Shown: positions 19,643 to 29,190 of the stretch, piece after piece
How positions within the stretch are numbered: the first letter of the stretch is position 1
How the letters are laid out: each line of letters begins with the position of its first letter
Assembly (NCBI GenBank): GCA_934215455.1
Contig: CAKPZX010000008.1
Coordinates: forward strand, 1 to 43,633
DNA: 43,633 nucleotides
Reading direction: 5' to 3'
Source: an uncultured Streptococcus sp.
GTDB lineage: Bacteria; Bacillota; Bacilli; Lactobacillales; Streptococcaceae
Program-made: the position numbers and the translations under genes
The notes under the pieces: generated by a model
The model's database searches: none
Seen by the model: the letters and a program-made list of their open reading frames with translations, nothing else
Told to the model about the DNA's origin: nothing

Positions 19643-21250
19643 TTATTTTGCGTAATCGACTGCACGCAATTCTCGAATAACGGTAACCTTAATGTTTCCA
19701 GGATATTCAAGATTGGACTCGATCTTCTCACGAATATCATGAGCCAAGATCGTCACTTTATCATCCTTGATTGCCTCAGGGCTAACCATAATACGGATTT
19801 CACGACCCGCTTGAAGGGCGAAACTTGTCTTAACTCCTTCAAAACTATTTGCAATTTCTTCAAGATCTTGCAAGCGTTTGATGTAGCTTTCAAGTGACTC
19901 ACTTCGTGCTCCAGGTCGAGCTGCACTCAAGGCATCCGCTGCAGCGACAATGACTGCGATGACACTTTCTGGTTCCACGTCACCATGATGACTGGCAATA
20001 GTATTGACAACCACTGGATGTTCCTTGTACTTCCGTGCCAATTCAGTCCCAATCTCGACGTGACTTCCTTCCACTTCACGGTCAATCGCTTTACCGATAT
20101 CATGTAAGAATCCTGCACGTCGTGCCAAGGTAGCATTTTCACCCAACTCGCTAGCAATAATACCAGAAAGTTTGGCAACTTCAATGGAGTGACGCAAAAC
20201 GTTTTGACCATAAGAAGTACGGAATTGCAACCGTCCCATGATTTTCATCAAATCAGGATGGAGGTTTGGCGCACCAATTTCATAGGCAGCCGCTTCACCG
20301 TATTCACGAATACGATTGTCAATTTCCTGACGGTTCTTCTCAACCAGCTCTTCGATACGGGCTGGATGGATCCGACCATCTTTGAGAAGGCTCTCCATTG
20401 TCATACGGGCAATTTCACGACGAATCGGATCAAACCCTGACAAGGTCACCACCTCAGGCGTATCATCAATAATCACATCGACACCTGTCAAGCTCTCAAA
20501 GGTACGAATGTTGCGACCTTCACGACCGATAATCCGACCCTTCATACTATCGTCTGGCAAATGAACGGTTGAGTTTGTTTGCTCAGCAACAAAATCACCC
20601 GCCATTCGCTGCATAGCTTGCACGAGAATGTCTTTTGCGATTTTATCAGAACGTTCTTTCACTTCCAGTTCAGCATCACGAATCCGTGAGGCAATTTCTT
20701 TTGAAAGTTGCTCTTCCGTCTGATTCAAAATAATGTCACGCGCTTCTCCTTGACTTAGAGCAGCGACACGTTCCAGTTCTTCTACTTTCTTGTGTTCAAG
20801 CTCTTCCAGCTGTTGTTCACGCGCATCAATGTGTTTAGTTCTATCTGTAAGACTTTGCTCTTTGTGTTCAAGAGACTGTTCTTTGCTTGTTAAAATGTCG
20901 TCTTTGCGATCAAGATTGCTAGCACGTTCTGCCAAACGGCTTTCTAATTGCTTCAATTCTTGTCGTTCTGACTTAAACTCAGCATCGACCTCTTCACGAT
21001 ATTTTCTGGCTTCTTCCTTTGCCTCCAAAAGTGCTTCTTTTTTAAGTGAACTTGACTCATGCTTCGCCTCTTTTAAAATCAAATCGGCTTCGCGTTCAGC
21101 CTGTCCACGTAAATTCGTTGCTTCTTGTTCAGCATTCAAAAGGGTGAGTTCCGCAGCTTCTTTTGAAGCTTTCATTTTAAGAGCAGTTCCCACATATCCA
21201 ATGACTAAACCAATGACCGCGGCAAAAACACCTGTAATAACAAAATTCAT
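19643..21250 (-). CDS. rny: Ribonuclease Y
   Basis: The 535-aa membrane-anchored endoribonuclease starts mRNA decay. An N-terminal transmembrane helix (about 3-25) is followed by a long charged coiled coil (about 28-205, rich in E, K, Q). A KH RNA-binding domain has [21 protein letters not shown] (about 237-260). The HD domain follows (H at RHSIEVA, catalytic HD in [11 protein letters not shown]). Length is typical. Monocistronic, between its own promoter and terminator, divergent from luxS. Confidence 0.96.
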   Translation of the reverse strand: MNFVITGVFAAVIGLVIGYVGTALKMKASKEAAELTLLNAEQEATNLRGQAEREADLILKEAKHESSSLKKEALLEAKEEARKYREEVDAEFKSERQELKQLESRLAERASNLDRKDDILTSKEQSLEHKEQSLTDRTKHIDAREQQLEELEHKKVEELERVAALSQGEARDIILNQTEEQLSKEIASRIRDAELEVKERSDKIAKDILVQAMQRMAGDFVAEQTNSTVHLPDDSMKGRIIGREGRNIRTFESLTGVDVIIDDTPEVVTLSGFDPIRREIARMTMESLLKDGRIHPARIEELVEKNRQEIDNRIREYGEAAAYEIGAPNLHPDLMKIMGRLQFRTSYGQNVLRHSIEVAKLSGIIASELGENATLARRAGFLHDIGKAIDREVEGSHVEIGTELARKYKEHPVVVNTIASHHGDVEPESVIAVIVAAADALSAARPGARSESLESYIKRLQDLEEIANSFEGVKTSFALQAGREIRIMVSPEAIKDDKVTILAHDIREKIESNLEYPGNIKVTVIRELRAVDYAK

Positions 21251-21298
21251 GCTTTTACCCCAAATCTATTTAATTAGTTGAATTAAAAATTCTTTTAC

Positions 21299-21327
21299 AT
21301 TTTACCATAAATTACTAAAATTAACAA
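21299..21327 (-). promoter_or_regulatory. rny promoter
   Basis: Minus strand TTGTTA (21322-21327), 17-bp spacer, and extended -10 TGGTAAAAT (hexamer 21299-21304), about 48 bp before the ATG. Confidence 0.7.
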
Positions 21328-21429
21328 TCTAAAAAAACAGGAAAGACCTTTTATATTTTTGCTTAACGCTTGTTCTTTTATCGACTTTTCTTTCATGGAA
21401 CCTCTGTGAGATATTCATTTATTTCCACT

Positions 21430-21458
21430 TTGTTGAATCTGCTTTTTTATGCTATAAT
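21430..21458 (+). promoter_or_regulatory. luxS promoter
   Basis: TTGTTG (21430-21435), 17-bp spacer, extended -10 TGCTATAAT (hexamer 21453-21458), then GAAGGA seven bases before the luxS ATG. Confidence 0.75.
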
Positions 21459-21484
21459 CAAGAAAAACAAAGAAGGATTTGAGT

Positions 21485-21967
21485 ATGACAAAAGAAGTAA
21501 TTGTTGAAAGTTTTGAATTGGACCACACAGCTGTGAAGGCTCCCTATGTACGCTTGATTGGGGAAGAAACTGGACCCAAAGGAGACATCATCTCCAATTT
21601 TGATATTCGTCTGGTGCAGCCCAATGAAAATGCGATTCCAACTGCGGGTCTCCACACGATCGAGCATCTTCTTGCGATGCTCATTCGCAAACGCATCGAT
21701 GGTATGATTGACTGTTCCCCATTTGGATGTCGCACCGGTTTTCATATGATCATGTGGGGACAGCATTCAAGTACGGAAATTGCTAAAGTGATTAAAGAAT
21801 CTTTAGAAGAAATTGCATCTGTCAGCACTTGGGAGGATGTCCCAGGCACAACTATTGAGTCTTGTGGAAATTACAAGGACCACAGCCTCTTCTCAGCCAA
21901 AGAATGGTGTCGCCTGATTCTAGATCAAGGAATCTCAGATGATCCATTTGAACGTCATGTTGTTTAA
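21485..21967 (+). CDS. luxS: S-ribosylhomocysteine lyase LuxS
   Basis: The 160-aa metalloenzyme cleaves S-ribosylhomocysteine to homocysteine and DPD, the precursor of AI-2, within the activated methyl cycle. Metal ligands H57 and H61 (GLHTIEH) and C127 (ESCGNYKDH), and the catalytic C83 (FGCRTGF), are all present. The ATG at 21485 is chosen over an upstream in-frame TTG because GAAGGA is 7 nt away and homologues begin there. It is followed by a terminator into which a repeat element seems to have inserted. Confidence 0.97.
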   Translation: MTKEVIVESFELDHTAVKAPYVRLIGEETGPKGDIISNFDIRLVQPNENAIPTAGLHTIEHLLAMLIRKRIDGMIDCSPFGCRTGFHMIMWGQHSSTEIAKVIKESLEEIASVSTWEDVPGTTIESCGNYKDHSLFSAKEWCRLILDQGISDDPFERHVV

Positions 21968-21977
21968 GACTAAAAAA

Positions 21978-21998
21978 GGATGAGCCTATGGTTCATCC
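21978..21998 (+). terminator. luxS-proximal terminator hairpin lacking a U-tract
   Basis: GGATGAGCC/GGTTCATCC stem (21978-21986 with 21990-21998; one G.T pair) with a 3-nt loop follows the luxS stop. Directly after the stem comes the repeat element instead of a T run. A near copy with a T run lies on the far side of the element at 22260-22285. Confidence 0.75.
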
Positions 21999-21999
21999 T

Positions 22000-22257
22000 A
22001 GAATGTAGACAAACTATTTTAAAGTAAAATAAGTTAAGTGATTCTGCAAAAAAATAAAATTGAGTTCCAATTTTTAAATCGATTTAAGAAAATACTGAAA
22101 CTTTCCGCTGTGAGAAAAGTGCCTGAAACAATAACGTTTCAGGCACTCGGAATTATTGAGACCTTAGGCTCAATAATTAGTCATGGAACTTCAAAGAAGT
22201 TCGCTGACGTCCGTACTCACCTAAGGAAAGTTTTTAAGATGATTTTGTCTTCAATCT
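22000..22257 (+). mobile_element. MITE-like repeat, copy 1 (258 bp)
   Basis: Same sequence as 29218-29473 apart from about six point changes, two 1-base indels and one inverted loop. Ends AGAATGTAGACAAA and (reverse complement) AGATTGAAGACAAA form an imperfect terminal inverted repeat, 20 of 25 matching. Internal inverted repeats: 22056-22062/22068-22074, palindrome 22074-22087, long-range 22098-22106/22225-22233 and 22110-22114/22216-22220 enclosing hairpins 22118-22147 (12-bp stem), 22151-22178 (10-bp) and 22186-22202 (7-bp). No transposase and no credible ORF. It is flanked by about 21-23 bp direct repeats that are copies of the luxS terminator hairpin. I do not recognise it as BOX or RUP. 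Confidence 0.75.
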
Positions 22258-22259
22258 GA

Positions 22260-22285
22260 GATGAACCTGTGGTTCATCCTTTTTT
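22260..22285 (+). terminator. Distal terminator hairpin of luxS
   Basis: GATGAACC/GGTTCATC stem (22260-22267 with 22271-22278), 3-nt loop, then a T run. It matches the proximal hairpin at 19 of 23 positions, consistent with a duplicated target that has since diverged. Confidence 0.8.
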
Positions 22286-22324
22286 ATTGTCATTTTTCCC
22301 AGAAATGGTATGTTTGCTCAGGCA

Positions 22325-23740
22325 TTAATAATCCAGAGCATCTGAATGACCTTTTCCGTTCCCTACGAAATAACCAGTCTTGGCATTGATACTAAAGAGA
22401 TAGGTTCCATCTGGTTTGAAGAGGTTGTAATAGCCATTACCATTAATGATATTGACACGCTCTAAAATGTATTGATTGCCAGTGATATGTCCACGTTTAC
22501 GAGCAATGTTCAATACTTTTTCAAGGATCCCATCACCAAATACCCAAGCTGGGTTATTGACATCATTGATAGCTGCTTGGTTATATGGCACACGACTCAA
22601 GTTCCGCTGAAGTGGAACACCATCGCTTGGAAGACCGTACCCTGAATAGCCTGGACTTGCCGTTCCTGCACCACTTGTAGCAGCATTGACAGCTGGGGCT
22701 GTAGGTGTTGCTGCTTGAGCTGGGGCCGGAGTTGCATTAGAAGTATCTGTACCACCTGTTCCTGTCACTGGGGCCGGTGTCGCAACTTGTTGTGACCGTC
22801 CTTGGGCAACCGCCTCATTCAATAAGCTATCTAATTTTTCATTGCCTGTTTTTGTTTCTGCAAAGGTCGCATCACTTTTTGCTTTGGCAGTTGCATCAAG
22901 AACTCCATCTTTGATGACTGGAGAACTAAATTGAGAATTCACTTTTTGAATAGCAGAAACTTGCTTCACAAGGTCTTCATATTTTGTTTTAGCCGCATTA
23001 TAATCACTGCTTCCTTCTAATTTGTCCAGCAGTTTCTTCAGATTTTCCAAGTCTCCGAATTTATCATTTTTAAGAGCACTTTTTGATTCATCTACAAAAA
23101 AGGCATCGTAGGCTTTGGTAAACTCTTCTAGTTTTTGAGCTTGTGTTTCACTGCTACTTGATTTAGAAGTAGAAGATGACTTGCCAGATGAAGACGATAC
23201 AACAGTTGTACCACCAGATTTTCCACGACTGTGCATCCAGTTATAGGTCACAAAAATGGCCGAACCGACAATCGCAAGACCTAATGCAGAGTATAGAACC
23301 GCTTTGATTCGTTTACCCGCATTGCTTGGTGTTTCCTCAGGAAGGTCCTCTGCTTCTACAACTGGTTCAGTTGGTGTGGGTCCAAATTTAATCTTAGCAG
23401 GTAATTCTGTTGAGATAGCATCCATTTCAGGCCTTTGTTCCAAGACCGTTTCCGTTACTTCCGGTGCCTCCACTGCTTCAGCAACTGTTTCTGAAGCTGC
23501 CAACTCTTCAGCTTTAGCCAATTCTTCTTTGGCCAAAATTTTTGTATCGTATTTTTCAGCTTCAATTTCTGCTCGGTGTTGTTTGATGTATTTGTCCAAG
23601 ACATTATCACCTTCCGTTACACCTGCTTCGATTTCTTCTGCCTTTCGATTGGCCTGCCCAATCGTCATCTCTTTAGCATCTTCAAACTCTAAAATTGATT
23701 CTGTTTCTTGCTCTAATGGCTTTTTATCCTTCTCTGTCAT
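22325..23740 (-). CDS. mapZ: MapZ (LocZ) mid-cell division anchor
   Basis: A 471-aa bitopic protein. The cytoplasmic N-terminus (1-144) is acidic and rich in E, A and T, as in the pneumococcal FtsZ-positioning protein MapZ, a StkP substrate. A single transmembrane helix is at about 146-167. The extracellular part has a Ser-rich segment, a helical domain (about 200-310), a P/A/T-rich linker and a C-terminal globular domain (about 375-471: DGVPLQRNLSRVPYNQAAIN to the end) for peptidoglycan binding at the equator. It sits 11 nt after the rlmL-like gene, the conserved streptococcal order. Confidence 0.93.
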   Translation of the reverse strand: MTEKDKKPLEQETESILEFEDAKEMTIGQANRKAEEIEAGVTEGDNVLDKYIKQHRAEIEAEKYDTKILAKEELAKAEELAASETVAEAVEAPEVTETVLEQRPEMDAISTELPAKIKFGPTPTEPVVEAEDLPEETPSNAGKRIKAVLYSALGLAIVGSAIFVTYNWMHSRGKSGGTTVVSSSSGKSSSTSKSSSSETQAQKLEEFTKAYDAFFVDESKSALKNDKFGDLENLKKLLDKLEGSSDYNAAKTKYEDLVKQVSAIQKVNSQFSSPVIKDGVLDATAKAKSDATFAETKTGNEKLDSLLNEAVAQGRSQQVATPAPVTGTGGTDTSNATPAPAQAATPTAPAVNAATSGAGTASPGYSGYGLPSDGVPLQRNLSRVPYNQAAINDVNNPAWVFGDGILEKVLNIARKRGHITGNQYILERVNIINGNGYYNLFKPDGTYLFSINAKTGYFVGNGKGHSDALDY

Positions 23741-23751
23741 AAAAATCCTTT

Positions 23752-24909
23752 CTATGCCTTTATCTGCCGTTTTACTCGTTCCCCAAAATATTGGTAGAGA
23801 TCAACTCTTAGGGTTCCGTTATAAAGTTTTCGTTTTTTATCTGCTTTACTACCGAATTTAGATTCAAAACCTTCATCACTGGTTAGGAAAAATTTACTCC
23901 AGGTTTTGAGAGGTGCAAATACGTGCCCCATTTCAGTATACAATTTCGTCACACCTTCATCATCGGATAAGCGTTCTCCATATGGAGGGTTGGAGATAAT
24001 CACCCCGTTGATCTTATCTGAGTGAAGATCTTGAACTCGCATTTGTTTAAAAGTAATGTCACTGCTAACGCCCGCTTTCTGTGCATTTTCTTTGGCAATC
24101 TCAACCATCCGTGCATCGATATCAGTTCCCATAATATCCAATTCGATCTCGCGATTGATTTTTCTGCTTGCTTCTTGACGGACTTCATGAATCAAGCGAT
24201 CATCCATCCAGTTCCATTCTTCAAAAGAAAAGGTCCGACGTAAACCAGGTGCCATATTTCTCGCAATCATCGCCGCCTCAATACAAAACGTTCCAGAACC
24301 ACATGTCGGGTCAATCAAGGGTTTATCTGGATACCAGTTTGACAGCAGAAGAATTGCTGCTGCCATATTTTCCTTAATAGGGGCTCCCCCTTTTTCAGTC
24401 CGATAACCACGTTTGAAGAGACTGCTACCAGTGGTGTCAATCAAGACAGTGGCTTGATCTTTAAGGATCGATACTTCGATCTTAAACTCTGCCCCATTTT
24501 CCATGAGAGGAACACCTTCTGGGCGGGCATAGTGTTTTTGTAACTTTTTAACCACTGCTTTTTTCGAAATGGCCTGAACGCTAGGTTCATTATGAAGTTT
24601 TGATTTGACACATTTAGCCTTAGAAATAGGAAAACGTGCTCCTAAAGGCAAATAATTTTCCCAATCCAAAGCAAAAACACCTTGAAAGAGTTCTTCGAAG
24701 GTTTTGGCTGGAAAAGTCCCAACCACAATTTTTACTCGATCAGCCGCGCGCAACCAGAGATTGGTCTCTATGATTGCTCGACGGTCTCCTTGAAATCGAA
24801 CCCGTCCATTTTCAACCTGGCAATCGTAGCCGAGATCACGTAGTTCTCGACCAACAACAGCCTCTAAGCCAGCAGCGGCCGTTGCAATCAATTCAAATTG
24901 TTTTTTCAT
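23752..24909 (-). CDS. rlmL: THUMP-domain 23S rRNA guanine-N2 methyltransferase, RlmL-like
   Basis: A 385-aa SAM-dependent RNA methyltransferase of the YpsC/RlmL family, shorter than the fused E. coli RlmKL. The N-terminal ferredoxin-like plus THUMP region (about 1-155) binds RNA. The Rossmann domain carries LIDPTCGSGTFCIEAAMIAR and the catalytic NPPYGERL motif (about 307-314). The exact modified base is inferred from family membership. It lies between rnpB and mapZ. Confidence 0.87.
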   Translation of the reverse strand: MKKQFELIATAAAGLEAVVGRELRDLGYDCQVENGRVRFQGDRRAIIETNLWLRAADRVKIVVGTFPAKTFEELFQGVFALDWENYLPLGARFPISKAKCVKSKLHNEPSVQAISKKAVVKKLQKHYARPEGVPLMENGAEFKIEVSILKDQATVLIDTTGSSLFKRGYRTEKGGAPIKENMAAAILLLSNWYPDKPLIDPTCGSGTFCIEAAMIARNMAPGLRRTFSFEEWNWMDDRLIHEVRQEASRKINREIELDIMGTDIDARMVEIAKENAQKAGVSSDITFKQMRVQDLHSDKINGVIISNPPYGERLSDDEGVTKLYTEMGHVFAPLKTWSKFFLTSDEGFESKFGSKADKKRKLYNGTLRVDLYQYFGERVKRQIKA

Positions 24910-24926
24910 CTTATTCCTATCACTTT

Positions 24927-24957
24927 AAAAAAGGAGGTTGAGATCTCTCTCCACCTC
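24927..24957 (-). terminator. Terminator of rnpB
   Basis: Minus strand GAGGTGGAGA/TCTCAACCTC stem (24934-24943 with 24948-24957; one mismatch), 4-nt loop, then CTTTTTT. Confidence 0.85.
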
Positions 24958-24963
24958 ATCAAC

Positions 24964-25349
24964 CTATATGCAATTTTCTATAAGCCATGTTTTGTTCCAG
25001 AAATGACTAGGTACCATTTCCTTCGATAATCATCTGTCTACTGTTTCCAGTCAGAATGCTATGTTCGTTTCCACGCATTCCATGCCCCGACCAAAGTTTG
25101 GGTTGCTAGCTTGAGGGGTTTACCGCGTTCCACTTTTTAGGTTTCCCTAAAAACTACGTCACTGTGGCACTTTCAGAGTTACTAGAGCTTATCCTTAGAC
25201 TTAGCTCCTTCACTCGCCGTAACTTGAATACCAAGTCCCTAGGCTTATGGATTCACCTAGCACAAACACTACAGGCATCACAGCCTGTGCTAGCATGGAC
25301 TTTCCTCATGAGAGGATTCTCTCACGCGATTATCCAAAAATTGCACAAT
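24964..25349 (-). ncRNA. rnpB: RNase P RNA, class B (Firmicute type)
   Basis: On the minus strand the region has the recognisable RNase P RNA core. The 5' conserved GAGGAAAGTCCATGCTAGCA lies near 25290-25310, and the 3' part has GACAGATGATTATCGAAGG (about 25025-25045). The two ends pair through GCAATTTT and AAAATTGC (P1). About 385 nt is normal for class B. The catalytic RNA matures tRNA 5' ends. Boundaries are estimated from the P1 pairing. Location between gpsB and rlmL is the usual streptococcal place. Confidence 0.93.
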
Positions 25350-25357
25350 CTATGGGA

Positions 25358-25699
25358 TTAATAATCGCGATCTACGATCTGTTTCCCAAAAACTTCTTTT
25401 TCCAAACGATTGAGACGTTTGAGAATATCAAAGTTCGTCGCTGTTGTCACTTGCGGAAATTCTTGCGTAGCAGTGCTAGCAATCGGAGATGTTTGTGGTG
25501 TTTCCTGTGCTTTTTGGGCAAGCTCTTCACGAAGGCGGGCGTTTTCTTCACGCAATTCCTTCACCAAAGCAGCATAGGTTTCATAGTCTTTTATGACATC
25601 ATCTAAAAATTCATTTACTTCATCTTTATTATAACCACGAACTTCTCGTTTGAAATCTTGATCAAAAATATCTTTCGCAGTAAAAATAATACTCGCCAT
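25358..25699 (-). CDS. gpsB: Cell division regulator GpsB
   Basis: The 113-aa DivIVA-like protein has the N-terminal membrane/PBP-binding domain ([13 protein letters not shown] ... [19 protein letters not shown], about 4-60), a coiled coil, a Q/T/S-rich linker and a C-terminal helix that trimerises ([19 protein letters not shown]). In streptococci it balances septal and peripheral wall synthesis and affects StkP. The ATG at 25699 is used, with GGAGAG five bases ahead; the upstream in-frame ATG at 25711 precedes that site. Confidence 0.95.
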   Translation of the reverse strand: MASIIFTAKDIFDQDFKREVRGYNKDEVNEFLDDVIKDYETYAALVKELREENARLREELAQKAQETPQTSPIASTATQEFPQVTTATNFDILKRLNRLEKEVFGKQIVDRDY

Positions 25700-25728
25700 T
25701 ACTCTCTCCAATCTAGTTCATCATCTCA

Positions 25729-25758
25729 ATTATATAAAAAAATGGTAAGAAAAATCAA
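25729..25758 (-). promoter_or_regulatory. gpsB promoter
   Basis: Minus strand TTGATT (25753-25758), 18-bp spacer, TATAAT (25729-25734), about 30 bp before the gpsB ATG. It may also contribute to rnpB transcription. Confidence 0.75.
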
Positions 25759-25768
25759 GGTATAACAC

Positions 25769-26296
25769 TTAGTTTTCGTAAAAATTTTCAGCAAGTTCAT
25801 TTAAGTCATCAAAACTTAATTGTTTGACATAAAATGGTTCTTTTTCTACCATCATTTTGTAAAGATATTTTAAATTGGTTTCATTTTCTGGATCATAAAA
25901 AACATAAGCTCCATCCGCGTTATCTATCAAAAACTGATTGTATTCTTTTAGTTGACCCGGATTGCTATAGTGGGGATAGGCATATTTCACGAAATCCACC
26001 TGTTTGAAGCGTGCTAATAATTCCTGATTGCTTTCATTCCAATTTTCGCCAACATTCTCAAATAGGAAGATCGTCGCCATTTGAAAATCGTAATCTTTTT
26101 TTAATGCAAAGGCGACCTCTAGTACCCAAGCCTCAAATCCCAAATTACCAGAAAAGACTAGCCATTTCACTCCTTCTTCAAATAAACGACGAAGATCTCT
26201 TTCAATGGCTTTTTTGATAATGGTCAGTCGAGGGTCTTTATTGGAAAAGACGCCCACATCAAAACTCTTATAACCTGCAACAAGTATGGTATTCAT
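25769..26296 (-). CDS. ypsA: YpsA/DUF1273 SLOG-superfamily protein
   Basis: The 175-aa protein matches the YpsA (DUF1273) family, SLOG-like nucleotide-binding folds related to DprA. Visible are [17 protein letters not shown] at the start, the glycine-containing [16 protein letters not shown] (about 47-62) and [16 protein letters not shown] (about 122-137). In Firmicutes YpsA has been linked to cell division, and it neighbours gpsB here. The biochemical activity is unknown. It is divergent from recU with 64 bp between them. Confidence 0.88.
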   Translation of the reverse strand: MNTILVAGYKSFDVGVFSNKDPRLTIIKKAIERDLRRLFEEGVKWLVFSGNLGFEAWVLEVAFALKKDYDFQMATIFLFENVGENWNESNQELLARFKQVDFVKYAYPHYSNPGQLKEYNQFLIDNADGAYVFYDPENETNLKYLYKMMVEKEPFYVKQLSFDDLNELAENFYEN

Positions 26297-26319
26297 TTTT
26301 TCCTCATTATTCTAATTTA

Positions 26320-26328
26320 TGATATAAT
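26320..26328 (+). promoter_or_regulatory. Extended -10 promoter of recU-pbp1a
   Basis: TGATATAAT (hexamer 26323-26328) with no strong -35. The ATG of recU follows 32 bp later behind AAGGAGAAC. Confidence 0.65.
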
Positions 26329-26360
26329 AGAGTGATGTAATTGTACCAATAAGGAGAACT

Positions 26361-26954
26361 ATGGTCAACTATCCACATAAAGTAGCCAAAAAAACCTTGG
26401 TCTCTACACAAAGGAAACATCCAGTCGACTTTGCGAATCGTGGGATGACATTTGAAAAAATGATCAATGAAAGTAATCAATACTATCTTTCTCGAGGTCT
26501 GGCAGTCATCCATAAAAAACCAACACCGATTCAAATCGTGAAAGTAGATTATCCACGTCGCAGTCGGGCAAAGATTGTTGAAGCCTATTTCAGGCAAGCC
26601 TCAACGACGGACTATTCTGGAGTATACAAGGGACGCTATATCGATTTTGAAGCTAAGGAAACACAGCAAAAGCAATCCATGCCGATGAAAAATTTTCATC
26701 AACATCAGATCGATCATATGGAGGCGGTTGTCCAGCAAGGCGGTATCTGTTTCGTTCTCTTGCATTTTGCAAAGTTGAGTGAAACCTACTTACTACCTGC
26801 TCCTGCATTAATTCACTATTACAACATCGATCATGGTAGTAAATCCATGCCCCTCTCCTATATTCAGGAGCACGGCTTTCTAGTAGATGAGAATCGACTT
26901 CCGAGCGTTCCTTATCTTGATATTATCGAACAGAAACTTCTAGGCGGTATTTAA
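26361..26954 (+). CDS. recU: Holliday junction resolvase RecU
   Basis: The 197-aa structure-specific endonuclease resolves recombination intermediates and works in chromosome segregation. The fold core [19 protein letters not shown], the catalytic [20 protein letters not shown] (D, E and K of the nuclease site) and [19 protein letters not shown] are typical. A ribosome site AAGGAG lies 7 nt upstream. The stop TAA is immediately followed by the pbp1a ATG, the conserved recU-pbp1a pairing. Confidence 0.96.
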   Translation: MVNYPHKVAKKTLVSTQRKHPVDFANRGMTFEKMINESNQYYLSRGLAVIHKKPTPIQIVKVDYPRRSRAKIVEAYFRQASTTDYSGVYKGRYIDFEAKETQQKQSMPMKNFHQHQIDHMEAVVQQGGICFVLLHFAKLSETYLLPAPALIHYYNIDHGSKSMPLSYIQEHGFLVDENRLPSVPYLDIIEQKLLGGI

Positions 26955-29072
26955 ATGAATAAACAAACAGTCATTCAATGGTTGAAATATGTTGCGATCG
27001 CAGCCATTTCATTTTTCTTACTTTTATTCGTCCTTGGTGGACTGATATTTAGTTACTATGCCATGAAAGCACCAACCTTGTCTGAAAAAGATTTGGTTGC
27101 AACAACATCGAGTAAGATCTATGACAACCAAAATAACTTGATCGCAGATTTGGGGGCTGAGAAACGAATCAATGTCACAGCCAATGAAATCCCTACTGAT
27201 TTGGTCAATGCTATCGTCGCGATTGAAGACCACCGTTTCTTCAATCACCGTGGGGTCGACATTATTCGGATCGGCGGTTCCTTCCTTCACAACTTGCGAG
27301 GAGGAAGTCAGGGTGGTTCAACCTTGACGCAACAATTGATCAAATTAACCTATTTCTCTACTTCGGCCTCTGACCGTACCCTCTCTCGTAAGATCCAAGA
27401 AGCTTGGTTAGCAACCCAACTGGAAAAGAAAGCAACCAAACAAGAAATCTTGACCTATTACGTCAATAAAGTATTTATGGCGAATGGGAACTACGGAATG
27501 CAGACGGCTGCGAAAAGTTACTACGGAAAAGATCTAAAAGATCTTTCGCTCCCTCAATTGGCACTCCTTGCGGGGATGCCCCAAGCACCAAACCAATACG
27601 ATCCATACTCTCATCCTGAAGCAGCACAACAACGCCGAAACTTAGTATTAAAAGAAATGCTCGATATGAAGACCATTTCTAACAAACAATACGAAGCGGC
27701 GGTCAATACACCTGTTACAGATGGTCTGCAAAGTCTTAGTTCCTCAAGCAGTTACCCAGCTTATATGGATAATTACCTGAAAGAAGTAATCGAGCAAGTC
27801 GAAGAAGAAACAGGCTACAATTTGTTGACAACCGGGATGGATGTCTATACGAACGTTGATACCGAAGCTCAAAAGAAACTGTGGGACATCTATAATACAG
27901 ATGAATATGTCAACTATCCAGATGATGAATTGCAAGTAGCTTCTACAGTTATCGATGTTAATAATGGTAAAGTCATTGCACAACTTGGCTCTCGTCACCA
28001 ATCTAGCAACGTTTCCTTTGGTACCAACCAAGCCGTTGAAACCAACCGTGACTGGGGTTCTACAATGAAGCCAATCACAGACTATGCACCAGCCCTTGAG
28101 CATGAGGAATACACTTCTACTGCAGCTACCATCACAGATGCACCATACAATTTCCCTCATTCCTCGACACCAGTCTACAACTGGGACCGTTCTTACTACG
28201 GTAGCATTACTATGACTTATGCAATCCAACAATCTCGGAACGTTCCAGCGGTGAAGGCCCTCGAAAAAGTCGGTCTTAAAAAAGCTAAGAAATTCCTGAA
28301 TGGACTCGGAATCGATTATCCAGAAATGGTATACGCGAATGCCATCTCAAGTAATACTAGCGATTCAAGCAATAAATACGGAGCTAGCAGTGAAAAAATG
28401 GCTGCTGCCTATGCTGCTTTTGCAAATGGTGGTACCTATTACAAACCGAAATATGTCAGTCGAGTTGTCTTTAGTGATGGCACAACCAAGGAATTTGAGT
28501 CCGAAGGAACTCGTGCAATGAAAGCAACAACTGCCTACATGATGACAGATATGATGAAGACAGTTCTCTTGTCTGGTAGCGGTACAAATGCTGCCATTTC
28601 GGGAATCTACCAAGCTGGTAAGACAGGTACATCAAACTATGCTGATAACGAGGTCAATAAGTTAACAAAAAATACAGGTTATTCAAGTGTCGTGACACCA
28701 GATGAATTGTTTGTAGGATACACACCTGAATATGCTATGGCCGTCTGGACGGGTTATTCAAATCGCTGGACTCCAGTATTAGACAACGGAATTCAGGTGG
28801 CAACAGATGTTTACCGTCAAATGATGCTCTATCTTGCCAATAACAACAATTCTGGTCATACAGATTGGACGCAACCAAGTGGACTGTATCGAAGTGGTTC
28901 TTATCTCTACTTAAACAATGGTAAGAACAACTACAATAACTACTACTATGAACCAAGTTATTCCACTGATCAATATTCGTATGAGGAACCTTCATCTAGC
29001 TCTTCAAACGAAGAGAATTCATCTAAACCATCTGAGCCTTCTTCGCAAGACTCTAACAATCATAACGAATAA
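26955..29072 (+). CDS. pbp1a: Penicillin-binding protein 1A
   Basis: The 705-aa bifunctional class A PBP polymerises and cross-links peptidoglycan. It has a short cytoplasmic tail, a transmembrane helix (about 13-35) and a GT51 glycosyltransferase domain (about 55-235) with [14 protein letters not shown] and [11 protein letters not shown]. The transpeptidase domain carries GSTMK (active serine), SRN (QQSRNVPA) and KTG ([10 protein letters not shown]). The C-terminal tail (about 630-705) is low complexity, rich in N, Y, S and E. All three motifs are intact. Translation is coupled to recU. Confidence 0.96.
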   Translation: MNKQTVIQWLKYVAIAAISFFLLLFVLGGLIFSYYAMKAPTLSEKDLVATTSSKIYDNQNNLIADLGAEKRINVTANEIPTDLVNAIVAIEDHRFFNHRGVDIIRIGGSFLHNLRGGSQGGSTLTQQLIKLTYFSTSASDRTLSRKIQEAWLATQLEKKATKQEILTYYVNKVFMANGNYGMQTAAKSYYGKDLKDLSLPQLALLAGMPQAPNQYDPYSHPEAAQQRRNLVLKEMLDMKTISNKQYEAAVNTPVTDGLQSLSSSSSYPAYMDNYLKEVIEQVEEETGYNLLTTGMDVYTNVDTEAQKKLWDIYNTDEYVNYPDDELQVASTVIDVNNGKVIAQLGSRHQSSNVSFGTNQAVETNRDWGSTMKPITDYAPALEHEEYTSTAATITDAPYNFPHSSTPVYNWDRSYYGSITMTYAIQQSRNVPAVKALEKVGLKKAKKFLNGLGIDYPEMVYANAISSNTSDSSNKYGASSEKMAAAYAAFANGGTYYKPKYVSRVVFSDGTTKEFESEGTRAMKATTAYMMTDMMKTVLLSGSGTNAAISGIYQAGKTGTSNYADNEVNKLTKNTGYSSVVTPDELFVGYTPEYAMAVWTGYSNRWTPVLDNGIQVATDVYRQMMLYLANNNNSGHTDWTQPSGLYRSGSYLYLNNGKNNYNNYYYEPSYSTDQYSYEEPSSSSSNEENSSKPSEPSSQDSNNHNE

Positions 29073-29084
29073 TCTAATGGAGAA

Positions 29085-29109
29085 GTCGGGCTTTTCGCCC
29101 GGCTTTTTT
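29085..29109 (+). terminator. Terminator of recU-pbp1a
   Basis: GTCGGGC/GCCCGGC stem (29085-29091 with 29097-29103; one G.T pair) followed by six T. Confidence 0.88.
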
Positions 29110-29190
29110 AAAACAATGGTTAAAAAACCAGAACGAATAAAATCTGATTTATTTAGTTAGACTTCCCAGCTTTTTTATTTTTGAGTATAT

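Noticed and set aside
20790..21281. 163-codon plus-strand frame rich in Ser and Cys opposite rny
   Set aside because: Complement of the RNase Y coiled coil, whose E/K/A codons give long open antisense frames.
22000..22257. BOX or RUP repeat
   Set aside because: The ends and internal sequence do not match what I remember of BOX modules or the roughly 107-bp RUP. I cannot rule out relation to the pneumococcal SPRITE family without a search.
22038..22259. 73-codon frame inside repeat copy 1, with a related frame at 29327-29749 in copy 2
   Set aside because: The frames differ in start and length between copies, cross the inverted repeats and have no ribosome site. The copies carry indels, so the element is non-coding.
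23256..23861. 201-codon plus-strand frame opposite mapZ
   Set aside because: Antisense to the Glu/Ala/Ser-rich MapZ N-terminus; no promoter or ribosome site.
27744..28232. 162-codon frame opposite pbp1a
   Set aside because: Antisense shadow of the transpeptidase domain; composition (many C, W, I) is typical of a complementary frame.
29116..29160. 14-codon frame after the pbp1a terminator
   Set aside because: Too short, no ribosome site, follows a strong terminator; treated as intergenic.
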